Assembly: GCA_017938765.1 (NCBI GenBank)
Contig: JAGBAX010000004.1
Coordinates: 1 to 64,000 of the forward strand
Source: Alistipes sp.
GTDB lineage: Bacteria; Bacteroidota; Bacteroidia; Bacteroidales; Rikenellaceae
Direction of reading: 5' to 3'
Length of the DNA stretch: 64,000 nucleotides
Shown here: piece by piece, positions 15,634-24,733 of the stretch
Layout of the letters: each line of letters begins with the position of its first letter
Position numbering within the stretch: position 1 is the first letter of the stretch
Program-made: the position numbers and the translations under genes
The notes under the pieces: model-generated
What the model saw: only the letters and a program-made list of their open reading frames with translations
What the model was told of the DNA's origin: nothing
Database searches by the model: none

Positions 15634-18588
15634 TTACTTCAAATTCTTCAATGTGTTAAGCAGATTCTTTTGAATATAGTTCCACTCATCGTTAATCTGG
15701 TCAAGCTCCTGCTTACGCTGAGACTTGTATGTACTACTGCTCTTGTCAGCACACATAACACGGTCAATATAGTCATCAAAACCGCCTGCGATAACTGTCT
15801 GAATAAGAGCCTCGTAGTAAGCCTCACCGCGACTCTGGATGTCAGATACAAGCTTGTCGTGGAGCAGTGTACGAATCTGAGGGAAGTCTACACCCTTGAA
15901 GTTGTTAAACGCTCTCTGGCGGTTATCAGTGCTGATACCACCGATTGGATACCATTTCTGACCATTCTCGCCATTTCTATCCTCTCGCCAAACTTGGTAA
16001 ACCTTCTTATCGCAACGGATATACTTAGGGTGTGTAACAACCTCCTTACCAGAGATCTTAGTGCTTGCCTTTGACAGATCATCCTTCTCCATAGCATAAG
16101 CCTTCTCTGTTACATCAACCCAACCGAAGAGGTGACCGCATACCCAGTAGAACATAGCCTCGTTGAGAATCTCTGGCTTCAACTTAAAGTCAGTCAGCTT
16201 CATATTATCGTAAATCTGCTGATCAAAATGAGGGTTAAATACGGTTGAACCAGCCTGACTTGCCTCAAGAATAAGTGGCTCGTACTCATCCTTAATAGTC
16301 CAAGGGTCAAATACGTCAATACAGTATGGAAGAACTGCACAGTCCGCACGGAAGATAATCATCTGCTGACGGAGCATTGCAAGGTCAGTAACCAAGAACT
16401 CCTTCTTCAGGTTGTCGCTCTTTGCAAACTCATCATCAAGCTCAAGGCGAGTCTTTGGACGAGACTCCTCATTGCCCTCACCAGCATTCTCTGGATCGTA
16501 TACAGAGAGGAAGTAGTTCTGAACCATCATCTCGCTTGGCATCTTCTTCTTAGTGCGCTCAATCAGACCTCGGTCGTCAATTCTAAGCAGACGGCTTGAC
16601 TTAACGTTAATCTGGAACTTGAGCTCCTCGTATTCCTCCTTGCTAAGCTCCTCAATAACATCGGTAATCTTACGCTCACGGTATGCAATAACCTGTGGCA
16701 GAGTTGATACATACTGCTCAATTGCAGGGCGCAACTGCTTCTCAATATCAAGGTCAAGCAGTGACGCTGGGAGTGAAATCAGCAGAGAAGCAAGGCTTAC
16801 ATCATCCTTCAGAGTCATATTCAGACGCTCATCCGCAGAGAGGTCGTGCTCAAATACGAGTGATGAAGCATTAGTATTCTGCAACTCTGTAAGGGCGAGA
16901 GAGTACTCTGTGTTAAGGGTCTTCAGAAGCTCATCAAGAGTATCAATCTTACGAGAGAGCTCTCCAGCCTCCTTTACGAGGTAGATAAAGATGTCACGTG
17001 CAATCTCACGACGCTTAATCTCGTAGTTAATCTTGCGAATATCCTTGGCAATCTTTGCCATCTTATCAAGATACTCTTGTCTTGTTGCTGCCGCCTGGAA
17101 CAATCTTGCCTTACCACAATACTCCTCGTACTCCTTTGTAGCCTTGGCAAGAAGAGTATTCTTACCCTCAAGAGTAGTATTGAACTGCTCAGCCTCATTA
17201 ATCATCTCAAGACGATACTTCTCACACAGACGAATCAGAGACTCAAGGAATGTGCGGCTATTACCAACACCATTTGGAGCAGAGAGGAGTGATTTAATCT
17301 TAGCAATCAGGGACTTCTTCTTCTCCGCCATCATCTCCTTTACGCGAGCATCAGCAGGAATGTCTGCCATATTATTCATATAGCTTGTAATCAAGCTCTT
17401 ATTCTCAGCCTCTGTACTCTTAGCATCTACCATAGCAGGCTTCAGACCCTCAATAGTCTTAGGCTCAACAATGCTATCAATCAGCATATTGTACTGATCG
17501 CCATCCTCACGAACTCTAGCCTCTTCTGTCCACTTCTGTGCGAGCTGCTGAGCCTCTGCGCCCTCCTGACGGATAGAACGGATAAGCTCCATAGCAGCCT
17601 TGTAGCCATAAATAGTAGCCAGCTGCTCACCCTTGTAGACAATCTTACAAGCACCAAGAGACTGTACCCAACCAACCTTTGGAGAGATATTAAACTCACC
17701 ATTAGTCCAAGACTTGTTGTTAAGCACTGAACGCACCTTGCTACCCATATCGTCACCGCTTGCGAATAGGCTAATACCCAATACCTCACAAACCTGCTTG
17801 ATATCAGTAAGCACATGACCGTGCTCTGTATTGTTGTCAATTACAAAGAACTCATCATAGATAGGAGAGATAAGCTGCTGCTCGTTACCGTTGATTGTAC
17901 AAGTGATAGGATTGTCAGTAGAGGCGCTCATAAGGTAATCCAAATCCATAACTGCTGAGTATGCATTTGCAACTACGCGTGGAGTCTTATTTCTACTTGG
18001 GTCCATAGTACAGAATACACCGTGCAGAACGCCATAACCGATAATATGAGCCTGAGTTGGCCATGTGTTGCGAATCATCTCAGCAACATTGATAAATGAA
18101 CCACAACCAGTACCACCAGCCAGTGACATTACAATGTGGATATCTACTGCAGCGGTCTTATCAACCTTCTGGGTAACCTTTGCAACAGAGTTAACCTGCT
18201 GCCAAGCATACTTAATACGCTGACGAATCTTATCAAGTACCATCTCAGTATAGAAACGACCTGTTGTACGCACCTGAGAAGCGCCCTCAGCAATCTGCTT
18301 ACCAATGAATCGGCCATTGCCCTTAAATACCCACTTATAATCACTCTGCTTTACTCCCTCAACATAGAACTGCTGTGGGTTAGCAAGGATATTAAGGCTC
18401 AAGAAGTCTGGTGCAATATTAGTTGCAAGGCTCCTATCTGATGGAGCTGCAAGATCAAAGTCTACGGCAATAAAGGCTACCTGTGGTGGAATCTTACCAA
18501 CACCGTATGCATCTTCATACATCTTCTTTGTCTGAGCAATTGCTCGGATACCAGTTCCGCCCAATCCAATGTAAATCGTAGGTCTCAT
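15634..18588 (-). CDS. Large tubulin/FtsZ-like protein (Tubulin_2 type)
   Basis: The 984-residue protein starts with IYIGLGGTGIRAI (T1-like nucleotide-binding loop, residues 5-17). It has a strand VAFIAVDFD (37-45), a GASQVRTTGR segment (102-111), and the tubulin/FtsZ signature as SLAGGTGCGSF (155-165). Tubulin/FtsZ-superfamily proteins bind GTP and polymerise. At this length most of the protein (about 350-984) is a family-specific, largely helical extension. It has no signal peptide or clear membrane span and should be cytoplasmic. It lies 50 bases after the lipoprotein gene and 7 bases before the protease gene. The VWA neighbour matches the context reported for FtsZ-like families proposed to act in membrane remodelling. 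The cellular role here is unknown. Confidence 0.85.
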   Translation of the reverse strand: MRPTIYIGLGGTGIRAIAQTKKMYEDAYGVGKIPPQVAFIAVDFDLAAPSDRSLATNIAPDFLSLNILANPQQFYVEGVKQSDYKWVFKGNGRFIGKQIAEGASQVRTTGRFYTEMVLDKIRQRIKYAWQQVNSVAKVTQKVDKTAAVDIHIVMSLAGGTGCGSFINVAEMIRNTWPTQAHIIGYGVLHGVFCTMDPSRNKTPRVVANAYSAVMDLDYLMSASTDNPITCTINGNEQQLISPIYDEFFVIDNNTEHGHVLTDIKQVCEVLGISLFASGDDMGSKVRSVLNNKSWTNGEFNISPKVGWVQSLGACKIVYKGEQLATIYGYKAAMELIRSIRQEGAEAQQLAQKWTEEARVREDGDQYNMLIDSIVEPKTIEGLKPAMVDAKSTEAENKSLITSYMNNMADIPADARVKEMMAEKKKSLIAKIKSLLSAPNGVGNSRTFLESLIRLCEKYRLEMINEAEQFNTTLEGKNTLLAKATKEYEEYCGKARLFQAAATRQEYLDKMAKIAKDIRKINYEIKRREIARDIFIYLVKEAGELSRKIDTLDELLKTLNTEYSLALTELQNTNASSLVFEHDLSADERLNMTLKDDVSLASLLISLPASLLDLDIEKQLRPAIEQYVSTLPQVIAYRERKITDVIEELSKEEYEELKFQINVKSSRLLRIDDRGLIERTKKKMPSEMMVQNYFLSVYDPENAGEGNEESRPKTRLELDDEFAKSDNLKKEFLVTDLAMLRQQMIIFRADCAVLPYCIDVFDPWTIKDEYEPLILEASQAGSTVFNPHFDQQIYDNMKLTDFKLKPEILNEAMFYWVCGHLFGWVDVTEKAYAMEKDDLSKASTKISGKEVVTHPKYIRCDKKVYQVWREDRNGENGQKWYPIGGISTDNRQRAFNNFKGVDFPQIRTLLHDKLVSDIQSRGEAYYEALIQTVIAGGFDDYIDRVMCADKSSSTYKSQRKQELDQINDEWNYIQKNLLNTLKNLK

Positions 18589-18638
18589 AATGTTTTAAGT
18601 TTTTAATTTTATGTTAGTATTTAATCGTTACCTATATA

Positions 18639-19526
18639 TTAATTAGTCTCTACTTTTACACGAGCCCCCTCATCGGTAATAAGTGTAAACGGCTCGCGTC
18701 TCATAGGCTCATCTGGTGTGTATCCCACACTACCAGATATGCGATGATATCCACCCTTCTTGCTCTTAATAGTTACTGTAGAGGTCCACACTTCGTTTAC
18801 AATAACAAGGTGCTTTGTCATAAACAGCGCACTGAAGAATCCCTGCCTATACTTCTTTGCATTCTCAGGATTTGTCAGAATAACAGCAGTTTTGCCAGAA
18901 GTTCTTATCATGTACTCCTCACCATCTGGATAGGTAATCTCCATTCTGCTAAACTTCACATAAGGACGACAGATTGGTCTTAGGAAGCATAGCCAGAAGA
19001 TATAAAGCCCTCCAAGAACAATAGCAAACCACATCATTCCCTTATCGGCAGGATTCATAACCTCGTTTTTATCTACATAGAAATTACCGAGTTTATTATC
19101 AACGCGATCAAGGCTATTCATATCAACAGCTCTCATAATAAGAGTATGCTCTCCCTCTTTTGCACCATCAAGGAACTGTATACCCACTTTTACTACGCTA
19201 TCTTCAACCGTAATAGCGAGTCTATTATTTGGGCAAGCCTCTCCATTTTTGTATACTGCAATATGCTCGGCAGGAGCTACATGACCATACTCATCCTCCT
19301 CATACATCTCAAAAGTAAATGTTTGAGACTTAAGCACAGGGTCACTCATAGCATCCTCATTAAACTCAAACTCAAGCACGCGCTCCATTATCACTGGCTC
19401 ATAGTGCCAATACCAAGAGTCTGAATAGACCTTAGCCTCTCCCCAGAAATTGCGACCATCACCTTCAGCACAAGAGACTGCGAGAAGTGCAAATAGTACT
19501 ACAACAACATTAAATATCTTTTTCAT
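18639..19526 (-). CDS. Lipoprotein with single membrane span, tubulin-like operon
   Basis: The 295-residue protein has an N-terminal signal ending in the lipobox LAVSC (Cys19). A beta-rich region of about 140 residues resembles an Ig-like or Omp-associated module (LEFEFNEDAM, EGEHTLIMRAVD). A clear membrane helix (about 163-182, GMMWFAIVLGGLYIFWLC) is followed by a basic segment and about 105 residues that would be on the opposite side of the membrane. If both signals are used, the protein links the periplasm to the cytoplasm. Its ATG overlaps the VWA gene stop by one base (TAATG), so the two are translationally coupled. I do not recognise the family. By position it is a candidate adaptor between the VWA protein outside and the tubulin-like protein inside. 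Confidence 0.7.
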   Translation of the reverse strand: MKKIFNVVVVLFALLAVSCAEGDGRNFWGEAKVYSDSWYWHYEPVIMERVLEFEFNEDAMSDPVLKSQTFTFEMYEEDEYGHVAPAEHIAVYKNGEACPNNRLAITVEDSVVKVGIQFLDGAKEGEHTLIMRAVDMNSLDRVDNKLGNFYVDKNEVMNPADKGMMWFAIVLGGLYIFWLCFLRPICRPYVKFSRMEITYPDGEEYMIRTSGKTAVILTNPENAKKYRQGFFSALFMTKHLVIVNEVWTSTVTIKSKKGGYHRISGSVGYTPDEPMRREPFTLITDEGARVKVETN

Positions 19527-20506
19527 TATTCACGCATTTTAATAGTTAATACTCGCTCTCTCACATTCTTCACAGTCACATTAACCTCTGATGGAAGAAG
19601 TACCACTTTTATGTGGTGCAATGCCTCTATCTCTTTACCATTGAGCACCTCAAGCTGCAACTTTACTGGTGTACTCTCTGGAAGGCTATTCTTCAACTCC
19701 TCAAGATTAAACTGAGGGGTTACCTCAATCATTTTATTAACTATTTCAACCTCCTCATCAACAGAAATAGGAGAGTCTCCAACAGTTCTTACCGCGACCT
19801 TAACGCCCTCTGGCAGATTTGACGAGCCATTAAATGAGATGATAAGACTCTTATCATTTCTGATGTTAAAAATACCCTTCACAGGAACCTGATCAGATAC
19901 TGTATATGGCTCTCCTGGCTTGATTACTACAACATTATTTAGATCTGTTGGCAAATCAATATCAGCGGCTTCTGTTATCTGGACATAGACAAGATATGAG
20001 TTTACCGACTCTTCGTCCCACTCTTTTACAGCTTTTTTCAGTTCTTGCGCTCCACCTCTATTAGGCATATTGTGCTCGCCATCGGTTAGCAAGGTGATAA
20101 AATTGCGACGATCGCTCTTCTGGAAATTCTCCTTCGCATACTTCAACGGATCAACAATGTTGGTGTAGGTCATATCAGTATACTTACTCTTTCCCTGCTT
20201 AATCCACTCAATAATCTTAGTCTTATTTTCGGGAGATGAATTTTCAATCTTAAAATACTCCAACACCTTATCTTGGAATGGAATTACCACCACCTCAGTA
20301 GAGGTACGACTAATACTATTAATATCATTGATAAGATGCTTCTCAACTTCATCATACACATCTGGAGTCGGCTTTGAGCCCTTACCCTGCATAGAGAGAG
20401 TTACATCCCAGATATAAATCTTACGCTCCAAAGACTCTGTCCCCTGCGCCATAACATTAGTGACTGCAAACAGCACCATCACTAAAAACAACAATTTTTT
20501 CTTCAT
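19526..20506 (-). CDS. Secreted von Willebrand factor A domain protein
   Basis: The 326-residue protein has a signal peptide ending MAQ at residues 19-21. A VWA domain follows directly with a metal-ion-dependent adhesion site: DVTLS (Asp34, Thr36, Ser38; Thr replaces the usual first Ser), TDMTYTNI near residues 110-117 for the conserved Thr, and LLTDGEHN (Asp142). The C-terminal 120 residues are beta-rich. VWA domains bind protein partners through a chelated divalent metal. It should lie in the periplasm or outer leaflet. It is the first gene of the tubulin-like operon, behind a well-formed promoter, and is coupled to the lipoprotein gene. Confidence 0.82.
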   Translation of the reverse strand: MKKKLLFLVMVLFAVTNVMAQGTESLERKIYIWDVTLSMQGKGSKPTPDVYDEVEKHLINDINSISRTSTEVVVIPFQDKVLEYFKIENSSPENKTKIIEWIKQGKSKYTDMTYTNIVDPLKYAKENFQKSDRRNFITLLTDGEHNMPNRGGAQELKKAVKEWDEESVNSYLVYVQITEAADIDLPTDLNNVVVIKPGEPYTVSDQVPVKGIFNIRNDKSLIISFNGSSNLPEGVKVAVRTVGDSPISVDEEVEIVNKMIEVTPQFNLEELKNSLPESTPVKLQLEVLNGKEIEALHHIKVVLLPSEVNVTVKNVRERVLTIKMRE

Positions 20507-20546
20507 TTTGTAACTATTAAGTAGACTAAATTGAATATATAATGTA

Positions 20547-20578
20547 CAAATTTATAAACTTTTTTCGTAAAAATCAAA
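20547..20578 (-). promoter_or_regulatory. Promoter of the VWA/tubulin-like/protease operon
   Basis: TAAATTTG at 20554-20547 and TTTG at 20578-20575 are separated by exactly 20 bases, a near-ideal Bacteroidetes promoter. The leader to ATG 20506 is about 35 bases. Confidence 0.72.
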
Positions 20579-20656
20579 ATTTAAAAGGACTAAATATACA
20601 TATTTTTCGCTCCTCCTTGAGTGTTAGTATAGAATAGAGGCATAGTACATTGTTAT

Positions 20657-20687
20657 TTTGTGGTTTGACAAATTATTACTACCTTTG
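20657..20687 (+). promoter_or_regulatory. Promoter for the 20709 gene and DPP4
   Basis: TTTG at 20657-20660 and TACCTTTG at 20680-20687 are 19 bases apart. The start codon at 20709 is 21 bases further on. Confidence 0.68.
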
Positions 20688-20708
20688 TAGAGACGAAAAA
20701 GTAAGATT

Positions 20709-21395
20709 ATGGCAACACAACCACTAAGAGAGAAGATTCTGGACACTATCATTGAGAAGTCTATGCTCAAGCAGAGGGTGTTTGACAATACCTTTGCTGT
20801 GTTCAACCTTTTGAAAGACACACTCTTTGAGATGGCATCTGAGATGGAGGATGCACTGGAGGGTAAGGTAGACCGCCGCGTAAGGCTTGAGTACCGCGAC
20901 CGAGGCAAGCACGAGGCACAGTTGCAGATTGCATCAGATTTGCTGATTTTCAAGATGCACACCGACATCTTCCAGTTTGACTCTAACCATATCATCTGGC
21001 AGAACAGCTATGTGCAGCAGGACAAGGCAAACAGCTACTGCGGTATGATTGACATCTACGACTTTCTCTCTGACTCATTCAAGGACAAGCGTTCTGCTGA
21101 CGAGGGTTACCTTATCGGGCGAATATTTATCAACCGCGAGCGTATGTTCTTTGTAGAGGGTAAGCGTCAGAGCAGTATGCGCGCTATGAACTTCGGCAAG
21201 GACGAGATTGACCGCGAGAGGCTCATTGCCATCCTTGAGTCGGCAATACATTACGCCGTAAACTTTGACCTGCTCACTCCACCTTATGAGCAGTGCAAGA
21301 GGGTTGTGGTTGAGCAATTTAACAACAAGTTTGACAGTTCAACCTTTGTCACAGGAAAGCGACTAAATTACGAATTTAATGTTGATGATATTTAG
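20709..21395 (+). CDS. Conserved hypothetical protein
   Basis: This is a 228-residue soluble protein without signal peptide or membrane span. It begins PLREKILDTIIEKSMLKQRV, with a helical first 50 residues, then a mixed alpha/beta part including FKMHTDIFQFDSNH, YCGMIDIYDFLSDSF and GYLIGRIFINRERMFFVEGKR. I do not recognise a catalytic motif; the protein resembles conserved Bacteroidetes hypotheticals of similar length. The DPP4 start lies 17 bases inside its 3' end, so the two are probably cotranscribed and translationally coupled. Confidence 0.65.
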   Translation: MATQPLREKILDTIIEKSMLKQRVFDNTFAVFNLLKDTLFEMASEMEDALEGKVDRRVRLEYRDRGKHEAQLQIASDLLIFKMHTDIFQFDSNHIIWQNSYVQQDKANSYCGMIDIYDFLSDSFKDKRSADEGYLIGRIFINRERMFFVEGKRQSSMRAMNFGKDEIDRERLIAILESAIHYAVNFDLLTPPYEQCKRVVVEQFNNKFDSSTFVTGKRLNYEFNVDDI

Positions 21396-23496
21396 AAGAT
21401 TTGCAGCGGTGGTTATAGTAGCCATCGCTGCTACACTTACTGCTAAGGGTAGTTACAACGATATTCTAAAGGTTCGCAGTGCCAATCGTGGCATTGCCGC
21501 ACTGCGCAGCATGAACGACGGCGAGCATTACACTGTACTGAGCAAAAATGCCATTATCCGCCGCTCATATAGCGACAAGAAGTGTTGTGACACGCTTTTT
21601 ACCTCTCCAGTTGCCATTGCAGACTACACACTCTCGCCAGATGAGAATATGCTCCTCGTTCCGCAGGCCTCTACCATAACACCTATCTACCGCCACTCAT
21701 ATACAGCAGACTACCTGCTCCTCGGTAGCGGTAAGAGGTTGGAGTGCTTCCAAGCGGTGCGCGACATAACCTTCTCGGCCGACAACAAGCATATTGCATA
21801 TAGCAAGGGAAATAATCTCTACCTCTACAATATTGCAAGCAAGACCACCACAGCCATTACTGACGACGGCTGCTGGAACAAGATTATCAACGGCACATCG
21901 GATTGGGTTTATGAGGAGGAGTATGGCTTTACTCGCGCCTATGCCTTCTCGGCTGACGGCAGTAAAATCGCCTACCTGCGCTTTGACGAGAGCGCTGTGC
22001 CAACCTTTGAGATGATGCGCTTTGACAACACCCTCTACAACCACGCCTACTCGTTCAAATACCCAAAGGCGGGCGACAAGAACTCTGATGTTGAGCTGTA
22101 TCTATATGATATTCAGAGAAATAGCCGCACAAAGATAGATGTGGGTAGCAATACAGACCAGTATATCTTCAATGTGGCTTTCACACCTGCAAACAAGCTC
22201 TACTTCTACCGCGTAAACCGTCTGCAGAACTGCTTTGAGGTTGTTATGTGCAACGACACTGGAGAGCAGAAGGTTATCTACACAGAGACCTCACCACGCT
22301 ATGTTGAGCGACCAAATAGCTCAACTATAACCTTTATTGACGGCGAGCGGTTTATCGTCAAGGAGGAGACCACAACGGGCTGGATGCACCTCTACCTGCA
22401 CTCCACAGCAAAGGGTCGCCTAAATGCCATTACATCGGGTCGTTGGGAGGTTGTATCGCTTGTGGGTCACAATGGCAAGAACATCTACTACACCTCAACA
22501 GAGCGCTCGCCACTTAACCGAGACCTATACGCAGCACGCCTCAATGGCAAGTCACGCCAACTTCTCACACCAGAGGGTGGATACAACACTATTGCCCCTT
22601 CTGCGGGTATGAAGTACTACATCCGCACATTTAGCAACTCTCAAACGCCAAATATCATCACTGTAAACCGTGCTGACGGCACAACGATAGACACTCTTGC
22701 TGACCGTCGTAAGGCTGTAGCGGCTGCAGGAAGGCTTGCCAAAAAGGAGTTCCGCCAGTTTATTACCGAGCGCGGCGATACGCTGAACTACTACCTTCAG
22801 CTACCAAACAACTACGACCCAGCGAAGGTCTACCCGGTGCTTCTGACACAGTACTCTGGCCCAGGCTCGCAGTCTGTGGCTAATCGTTGGGGTGCAGACT
22901 GGGAGGATGCCCTCTCACGTCACGGATATATCGTTGCTTGCTGTGATGGTCGCGGAACGGGCTATCGCGGCGAGGAGTTTAAGAAGTGTACCTATGCCGA
23001 TTTGGGTCGTCGTGAGTATGAGGACCAGATATCCTTTGCCCGCTACCTTGCTACACTGCCTTATATTGACCGCTCGCGCATAGGAATATACGGCTGGTCG
23101 TACGGCGGATTTATGGCATTGAACTGCGCTCTGCACGGCGAGGGTCTCTTTAAGATGGCTATTGCCGTTGCTCCAGTGACTTCGTGGAGATACTACGATA
23201 CTATCTATACAGAGATTTACAACGGCCTGCCACAGGATAACCCTGCGGGATATGACGACAACTCCCCGCTTAGCCATGCCCACAAGCTCTCTTCACGCAC
23301 CCGACTGCTTATTATTCATGGTACGGCAGATGACAATGTCCACTTCCAAAATAGCATGGAGATGTGCCACCGCCTCAATGCCGCTGGCAAGCAGTACGAT
23401 ATGATGGTCTACCCCGACCAGAACCACTCTATGCGTCCAAGTGCCACTTCGCTCGTGCGCCAGAAGATGGTTGACTACACGCTGGATAATCTGTAG
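21379..23496 (+). CDS. Dipeptidyl peptidase IV (family S9B)
   Basis: The 705-residue protein has an N-terminal signal peptide ending near TAKG, an eight-bladed propeller region (about 40-440, with EEYGFTRAYAFS and FDESAVPTFEM), and a C-terminal alpha/beta hydrolase. The triad is visible as GWSYGGF (Ser574), HGTADDNVHF (Asp651) and QNHSM (His683). It removes X-Pro or X-Ala dipeptides from peptide N-termini in the periplasm, a common peptide-scavenging enzyme of Bacteroidales. Start 21379 overlaps the upstream gene by 17 bases; an in-frame ATG at 21385 is equally possible. No simple terminator follows; instead there is a complex hairpin element at 23588. Confidence 0.9.
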   Translation: MLMIFRRFAAVVIVAIAATLTAKGSYNDILKVRSANRGIAALRSMNDGEHYTVLSKNAIIRRSYSDKKCCDTLFTSPVAIADYTLSPDENMLLVPQASTITPIYRHSYTADYLLLGSGKRLECFQAVRDITFSADNKHIAYSKGNNLYLYNIASKTTTAITDDGCWNKIINGTSDWVYEEEYGFTRAYAFSADGSKIAYLRFDESAVPTFEMMRFDNTLYNHAYSFKYPKAGDKNSDVELYLYDIQRNSRTKIDVGSNTDQYIFNVAFTPANKLYFYRVNRLQNCFEVVMCNDTGEQKVIYTETSPRYVERPNSSTITFIDGERFIVKEETTTGWMHLYLHSTAKGRLNAITSGRWEVVSLVGHNGKNIYYTSTERSPLNRDLYAARLNGKSRQLLTPEGGYNTIAPSAGMKYYIRTFSNSQTPNIITVNRADGTTIDTLADRRKAVAAAGRLAKKEFRQFITERGDTLNYYLQLPNNYDPAKVYPVLLTQYSGPGSQSVANRWGADWEDALSRHGYIVACCDGRGTGYRGEEFKKCTYADLGRREYEDQISFARYLATLPYIDRSRIGIYGWSYGGFMALNCALHGEGLFKMAIAVAPVTSWRYYDTIYTEIYNGLPQDNPAGYDDNSPLSHAHKLSSRTRLLIIHGTADDNVHFQNSMEMCHRLNAAGKQYDMMVYPDQNHSMRPSATSLVRQKMVDYTLDNL

Positions 23497-23587
23497 TATA
23501 AAAGAAGAGCCTTGCATAGGATTGGCTACTGCGCAAGCAAGACTTGCTCCGTAACGCCCATCCCTACCGCTCGCCGCGGTGGCACTT

Positions 23588-23703
23588 CCAAAGTTTGAAA
23601 GTGTCACAGACACTACTTTTTTATTTGTATAGCCGTTTGCAAACAAGTTTGCATGGCTACACAAATAAAAAAAGTCTTGCTTTGCAAGACTTTCAAACTT
23701 TGG
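23588..23703. repeat. Multi-hairpin element between DPP4 and tRNA-His
   Basis: A perfect 15-bp outer stem (23588-23602 with 23689-23703) encloses three hairpins: GTGTC/GACAC (23601-23613), a long AT-rich imperfect stem (about 23614-23674) and AAGTCTTGC/GCAAGACTT (23672-23692). The right arm touches the 3' end of tRNA-His. It may terminate DPP4 and tRNA transcripts. The stretch 23497-23587 before it holds no recognisable gene. Confidence 0.6.
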
Positions 23704-23777
23704 GTGGAAGATGGGATTCGAACCCACGACCTTCGGAACCACAATCCGTCACTCTAACCAGCTGAGCTACATCCACC
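23702..23777 (-). tRNA. tRNA-His (GTG)
   Basis: On the minus strand the cloverleaf has an acceptor starting GGTGGATG with the extra 5' G typical of tRNA-His, a TAGCTCAG D arm, anticodon GTG in ATTGTGGTT, and TTCGAATC in the T arm. The acceptor contains one T-T mismatch. CCA is not encoded. Confidence 0.93.
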
Positions 23778-23886
23778 ATATGATTTGTTTCCAAATCGGG
23801 GGCAAAAATAGTACAGATTTTTGTCACTTCCAAATTTCTGTGGCTATTTTTCGCAAAACATCGTAAAAAAGTGGGTAATGCACCCA

Positions 23887-24681
23887 CTATTTCTTGTTAT
23901 CGTGGCACAAATATTTGAAAAATTCTACCATTTCTGGCAGCATATCTCTCTGTATATCATGACCAAATGGGTGAATAGCATCAACCACATCTGCTCCGTT
24001 CTCTCCATAGTAGATTGTTGTAGAGTCCGTAAACTTAATCGGTGAGCCAGCGCAGCCATTTATTCGCTTTGCCTCCGCTACATCACGCCTTACCCTATCA
24101 ATCCGTACAATCTCATCCTGCACGCCTGCCATAATAAAGACTGGCTTAGGAGTTCTCTTTTTTGCATTCTCGCCTAACCTACGCGAACTCGATGCCGACG
24201 GCGCAAAACCCTTGAATTTATCACCGCGAAATGCCCAAAGTGCGTACGTAAATCCTCCACCATTAGAGTGGCCCGTGGCGAAAATATTGTCACTATCTAC
24301 ATTATAATTCTTCTCAAGATACTCTAACAAGACATCAAAGAATCGGATATCTCGTCCCTCGTCATCCGTATCACTAATCACCCAGCCAAAGCCGTCACGA
24401 TAGCCGCCCTCGCACCACATACCCTGCGGATAGACGACAATAGCCTCGCTCCAAAAGTTGTGAATATCCAATTTTTTAGAGATTCCAGTCATACTTCCAC
24501 CCCTGCCATGAAAGACAAAGACCAGTGGTGCAGCAGATTTTTGACTTGGCGGAGCATAGACAAGTGCGCGGCGAGTTGTTCCCTCGCTTTTAACAGAGAC
24601 AATCTTCCCCTCGCGGTTATTTGCCACGCAGCAGAGTGTAGACAAAGCCACAGAGCAAAGTAATAGAAGCAATCTTAGCAT
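23887..24681 (-). CDS. Secreted polyhydroxybutyrate-depolymerase/feruloyl-esterase-like hydrolase
   Basis: The 264-residue protein starts with a signal peptide (MLRLLLLLCSVALSTLCC, possibly a lipoprotein). It has an alpha/beta hydrolase of the LpqC/CE1 type: PLVFVFHGRGGS near residue 53, the nucleophile elbow ATGHSNGGG near residue 138, MAGVQDEIVR for the acid and IHPFGHD for the histidine. It probably cleaves ester bonds in plant-derived or other substrates in the periplasm. ATG 24681 is preferred to GTG 24702, because that GTG lies within the promoter -7 box. Confidence 0.78.
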   Translation of the reverse strand: MLRLLLLLCSVALSTLCCVANNREGKIVSVKSEGTTRRALVYAPPSQKSAAPLVFVFHGRGGSMTGISKKLDIHNFWSEAIVVYPQGMWCEGGYRDGFGWVISDTDDEGRDIRFFDVLLEYLEKNYNVDSDNIFATGHSNGGGFTYALWAFRGDKFKGFAPSASSSRRLGENAKKRTPKPVFIMAGVQDEIVRIDRVRRDVAEAKRINGCAGSPIKFTDSTTIYYGENGADVVDAIHPFGHDIQRDMLPEMVEFFKYLCHDNKK

Positions 24682-24701
24682 ATTATTTGTGTTAGTTTTC
24701 A

Positions 24702-24709
24702 CAAATGTA
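24702..24709 (-). promoter_or_regulatory. Promoter -7 box for the esterase gene
   Basis: TACATTTG on the minus strand fits TAnnTTTG and lies 20 bases before ATG 24681. The -33 element is weak. Confidence 0.5.
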
Positions 24710-24721
24710 CAAAAAAATATC

Positions 24722-24729
24722 TATATTTG
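24722..24729 (+). promoter_or_regulatory. Promoter -7 box for sdaA, implying a leaderless mRNA
   Basis: TATATTTG fits TAnnTTTG and is followed by only four bases before the sdaA ATG, so the transcript would begin at or near the start codon. The -33 element is not clear. Confidence 0.55.
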
Positions 24730-24733
24730 CGCT

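Noticed and set aside
23293-23887. Minus-strand frames running through tRNA-His
   Set aside because: They are translations of tRNA and hairpin DNA and of the complement of DPP4, with no matching start signals.
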